DNA from: Perognathus longimembris pacificus | Taxonomy: Eukaryota; Chordata; Mammalia; Rodentia; Heteromyidae | Direction: 5' to 3' | NCBI RefSeq assembly: GCF_023159225.1 | Contig: NC_063164.1 | Span: 73,145,300-73,209,299, forward strand | DNA: 64,000 nt | Part shown: positions 60,015 to 64,000 of the stretch, piece by piece | Layout: every line of letters begins with the position of its first letter | Numbering within the stretch: position 1 is the stretch's first letter | Position numbers and translations under genes: made by a program | Notes under the pieces: model-generated | Seen by the model: the letters and a program-made list of their open reading frames with translations, nothing else | The model's database searches: none | Told to the model about the DNA's origin: nothing

Positions 60015-60250
60015 CTTATGTTGGTGGCTAATGCCCCTAATCCTAGCTACTCAAAAAACTGAGAGCTGAGGATTGCAATTCAAAGCCAGCCCAGGCAGAA
60101 AAGTCCATGAGACTCTTATGTCCAATTGACCACCAGAAAACCAGAAGTGGCACTGTGGCTCAAGTGGTGGAGCGCTAGCCTTGAGCAAATAAAAGCTCAG
60201 GGACAGTGCCCAGGCCCAGCGTTCAAGCCCCATGACTGACAAAAAAAAAA
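60015..60250 (+). mobile_element. Composite B1 + Geo-type SINE
   Basis: Best preserved composite: gtggctaatgcccctaatcc, gctgaggattgcaattcaaa, cttatgtccaattgaccacc, then ccagaagtggcactgtggct, tggagcgctagccttgagca, gggacagtgcccaggcccag and cgttcaagcccc, ending in an A-rich tail. The right half keeps an A box-like tggctcaagtgg and a B box-like cgttcaagccc, as in tRNA-derived SINEs. Confidence 0.88.
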
Positions 60251-60411
60251 TAAATAAAATAATTAAAAAAAACTAATTTGGAAATATATTGGCAAAAATA
60301 GCTGATATATTCCTGAATGTTTATATAAAGTATATTAAACATTTATTAATATATGTTACAAAATTTTCAAAATAACATTTAATCATTTTAATCAATATAA
60401 TTTGTTCCCTA

Positions 60412-60611
60412 TGATTTTTTTTGTCAGTCCTGGGGCTTGAACTCAGGGCCTGAGCACTATCCCTGGATTCTTTTTGCCCTAGGCTAACAGTCTACCACTT
60501 GAGCCATAGCACCATTTCTGGATTTTTCTGTTTATGTGGTGCTGAGGAATTGAATCCAGGGCTTCATGCATGCTAGACAAGCACTCTACCACTGAGCCAC
60601 ATTCCCAGCCC
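60412..60611 (-). mobile_element. Old dimeric IDL-Geo-type SINE
   Basis: gtcagtcctggggcttgaac to ccacattcccagccc, more diverged than the other copies (left monomer with catgcatgctagacaagcac, nearer a standard ID). The target-site duplication ttgttcccta lies at 60402-60411 and 60612-60621. Its right monomer keeps a B box-like gggcttgaactc (reverse strand). Confidence 0.9.
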
Positions 60612-60621
60612 TTGTTCCCTA

Positions 60622-61324
60622 ACATTTAAAAGGAAAAGGATAAATTAGCAGGAAGAAAATTGGTCCAGTTAATTTTCTGGTCTAAACCAAACATTTGATT
60701 TTATAACCTTATAGTCTCAGTTCAGTATAATAATTAGTTTATATTCAGTTCTGGACTCATTGTAATTATAAAGAAAACATAAAGAATAAATTCATGTATA
60801 AAATAGAGCAAGTACAAATTCTATCATCAGCTTTGAAGAAATTTTTGAAGTAATGAAGTACAATTAATTTAATTGAATTCCAAGAACTCTGAGACCTCTT
60901 GTGGTTTAAAAATAAATATTCTGAACATGGTATTTTCCAATAAGAACTCTGAAATAACCTTAATATCAGAGACAGCCTTTGCAGAAATGAAAGTGAACCA
61001 AGAATGTGAATTGGATGGATGTAGGAAAGTCATGACAGTTTTCTTTCTCAGCGACAGCTGTGGTGATCGCCACAGTTCCAGCTCACTTAATAAAGGGAAT
61101 GGACTTCTGTGGAAATTGCCATTGAAGCACTGGAGCTGGAGAAGAGGATGAGATTCCACTGTAAGCAATTACTGTTGCCCACAGTACCAGGAGCTCTTTA
61201 TCCATCCATGAAAGCTCTTATAACTAAATTTGTTAAAGTCAGGGCAACAAGGATTTTGATCTGGATTAAAGAAAGACAGCTGTCAATACTAGTCAAGGTT
61301 GGCCAGTGTTTCTTTCAGCTCTCT
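60622..61324. other. Unique non-coding DNA
   Basis: Overlapping frames at 60869-61336 on both strands show no domain. No splice-bounded exon stands out. Confidence 0.45.
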
Positions 61325-61450
61325 GTGTATATTTGAGTCACTTGGAAAGAATTTTCAAATATAAATGCCTGGACTTCACTTGCAGATATTTGGATTTAAT
61401 TAGATTGGAGGGATGCCCAAGCATTGGTATTTTTTTAAGCTTTCCAAATA
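61325..61450. mobile_element. MER5-like hAT DNA transposon remnant
   Basis: atttgagtcacttggaaaga, aaatgcctggacttcacttg and cccaagcattggtattttt are collinear with MER5-type elements, including the inverted relation of the two ends. Non-coding and ancient. Confidence 0.65.
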
Positions 61451-62600
61451 ACAGAGAGGACTGGTTGCTGTCATGGCAGAGTAACAGACTAAGCCTCCTG
61501 CCAATAACAATGATTAAAGCTGGACAAAGTAAAAAAAAAAGACAGGAGTTTTCATCGACAAATTAGGAAAGCACAATGTAGAAAGGATATGTCTGATTTT
61601 CAAAAGAAGAGACACAACAGGTGATTTCGGTGTGTACATACACCAAGTCTTTTCCCTCAGGACCGCCTTAAGATTCTCAGGATACAGATTAATCCTGAAT
61701 AAATAGCAGGCTTCCTGGACCAAGGAAATAAATATCACAAGTCATAGTTTGCTAGGAAAGCTGAAAATGGAGGAGCATTATGTCAGAAGAAGCCATAGAG
61801 CATGTACTCTCCCAGTTTGCATACAATTCCTTTTTTCAACAATTAGCTGGTTCATAAACTGCATATTCTATATGCCATAGAGCTCAGGAGAAAGAAATTG
61901 CTTGAAGGATGAAGAGCTGGGTGGAGACGTGCAGTTATTGGGCACAAGGAGTTAGAATCCAGAGTTCATTTCTTAGCAAATTAAAGGCATTTGATAAAGA
62001 TTTCCTTTGGAATTTCAAAGTACTCTGTCTATGTCTTAGAACAATGGGAAAAATAAAGTAGCCTAAACGTAATGGAGATTAAACTGAAAATTCTATAGTC
62101 TCAAATTAATATGCTCCTATTCTTTCCTCTTGATAAATTAAAATTTATAATTAGAGAATGTAAGTGCAATCAGAAGCTCTATATGTTCTCATCCACTATT
62201 TAACATGTAATAAATCTAAGGGGAAATTTTGACTGGTCAAGTTGGAATAAAAGATAATGAGATTTGTTTTATCACCTGAATCAAAAGAAGCAAACAAAAA
62301 GTCTGTAGAAAACATAAGCAGCAACATTCAAATTATGTCATAAAAATGATGGATAACATTACATGAGAGAAAGGAAGCAAGTGAGAGAGAGAAGAAATGA
62401 GCCAGCTTACTTCTGAGAGAAAGCTTTCAAGCCAAGGAATATGACAAGAATGTAAACAAAGGGAAATTAACTTCTTGAATCAGGATTTTACTTCTATCTT
62501 AGGAAGAAAAGGCAAAAAGAATGCATAGGGAAGATAGCAAACAGTCTTCCAGAAGATTCAGCAGAATTCTGATCAGTGCTAGGCCAGTTAGATAGGCCAT
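61451..62600. other. Unique non-coding DNA
   Basis: No gene or repeat recognised. Confidence 0.5.
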
Positions 62601-63249
<649 letters not shown>

Positions 63250-63530
63250 CTTACTCTTTGTGTCTCTTTCTCTGTCTCTGTGTCTCTGTCTCTGTCTCTC
63301 TCTCTTTCTCTCTCTGTTTCCCTTCCCCCCACCCACCTCTCTCTTTCTGTTTTATGACCACCATGAAGCAAGAAGCTTTGGTCTCTCACATGCTGTTAAC
63401 TCATGCACAAACTAGTTGAGCCCAGTGACCATGGCCTGGAAATCTGAAATCATGAGCAAAATAATCTTTCTTCCTGGAAATGTTCATTATCTTAGGTACT
63501 TGGTTATTACAGATCCATAGCTAACACAGA
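63250..63530 (+). mobile_element. MaLR-type LTR remnant (3' part)
   Basis: A CT-rich block (63258-63345), then gaccaccatgaagcaagaag, agtgaccatggcctggaaat, gagcaaaataatctttcttc and the end atccatagctaacacag match the 3' half of rodent MaLR LTRs (MT/ORR1 style). Non-coding; the 5' part is not recognisable. Confidence 0.65.
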
Positions 63531-63695
63531 GAAGATTTAGAAAATAAACTAAAACATTAAAGAACTTGGTGAACACTTTTGGTGGCTAAGTACATACAAC
63601 TAAACACCCCTAAACAAGAATGAGAGAGTAAGTATCATGTGAGAAAATAATGACTAATATTTCCCCCCAAACTTAATTAAATACATGCACTCATA

Positions 63696-64000
63696 TTATG
63701 AGATTTCTTGGGCTGCCATAACAAATTAACACAAATGTGATGGCATAATAAAATAACAAATTTTCTTAAACATTTCTGCAAGCCCAAAGTTCTAAATCAA
63801 GTGTCAGCAACTGATTCTGTGAAAAGTCCAAAGAGGCTTCTCCTTGTTGTTTATAGTTCTCTGATCTCTGGACATCGTTTGGCTTAGAACTGTGTGAATT
63901 GAATCTCTACCTCTGTTAAAAAAAATTTTGCCCTCTGAATATCTCCAATTTCTCCCTGTTTTTCTTTTATTAGGACATTTATTACTGGATTTGAGAACTC
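63696..64000 (-). mobile_element. MaLR LTR remnant, cut by the window edge
   Basis: gggctgccataacaaattaa, ctgcaagcccaaagttctaa and tattaggacatttattactg are collinear with a reversed MST/MLT1 LTR. It continues past the end of the window. Confidence 0.65.

Overview
This window reads as non-coding mammalian nuclear DNA, most likely from a rodent of the superfamily Geomyoidea (kangaroo rats, pocket mice, pocket gophers). The main evidence is at least eight good copies of a dimeric SINE. Its left half is ID-like (tRNA-Ala-derived: 'ggctggggatatggcctagtgg') and its right half contains 'tggctcaagtggcagagtg'. This matches my memory of the IDL-Geo SINE, reported only from that group. B1/B4-type SINEs, rodent-type L1s and MaLR LTR remnants agree with a rodent. 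I see no complete host gene, tRNA, rRNA or other RNA gene. The AT-rich unique sequence looks like a gene desert or a large intron. One 57-base stretch at 11104-11160 has the form of an internal exon.

Layout. 1-920 is unique sequence. 935-7591 is a near full-length L1 on the minus strand with a GC-rich 5' UTR, broken ORF1 and ORF2, one SINE inside ORF2 and another SINE landed exactly in its 5' target-site duplication (TSD). 8185-10920 is a younger L1 whose 5' half is inverted (twin priming), flanked by a perfect 14-bp TSD. 10935-22090 is mostly unique DNA with one young SINE, two old SINEs, a 45-bp tandem duplication and the candidate exon. 22-32 kb holds L1 3' ends, B1-type SINEs, a MIR and two MLT1-like LTR remnants. 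32-48 kb has three young SINEs, L1 3' ends (one nested in an older L1), hAT (MER5-type) remnants and microsatellites. 48.5-53 kb is an ancient L1 into which two younger L1s inserted, one flanked by a 17-bp TSD. 54-60 kb has more L1s, including a second twin-primed copy. 60-64 kb holds a SINE cluster, an hAT remnant, a long (GAAA)n tract and two MaLR LTR pieces, the last running off the window.

The genes present are retrotransposon genes only. L1 ORF1 (RNA-binding chaperone) and ORF2 (endonuclease/reverse transcriptase) would move L1 and, in trans, the SINEs. All copies here are broken by stops, frameshifts or lost catalytic residues, so the window records past activity and contains no working element. 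No undescribed biological system was found. The most useful signals are the datable nested insertions, two twin-priming events, composite SINEs that suggest where the 'Geo' monomer came from, and three L1 ends truncated at nearly the same point.
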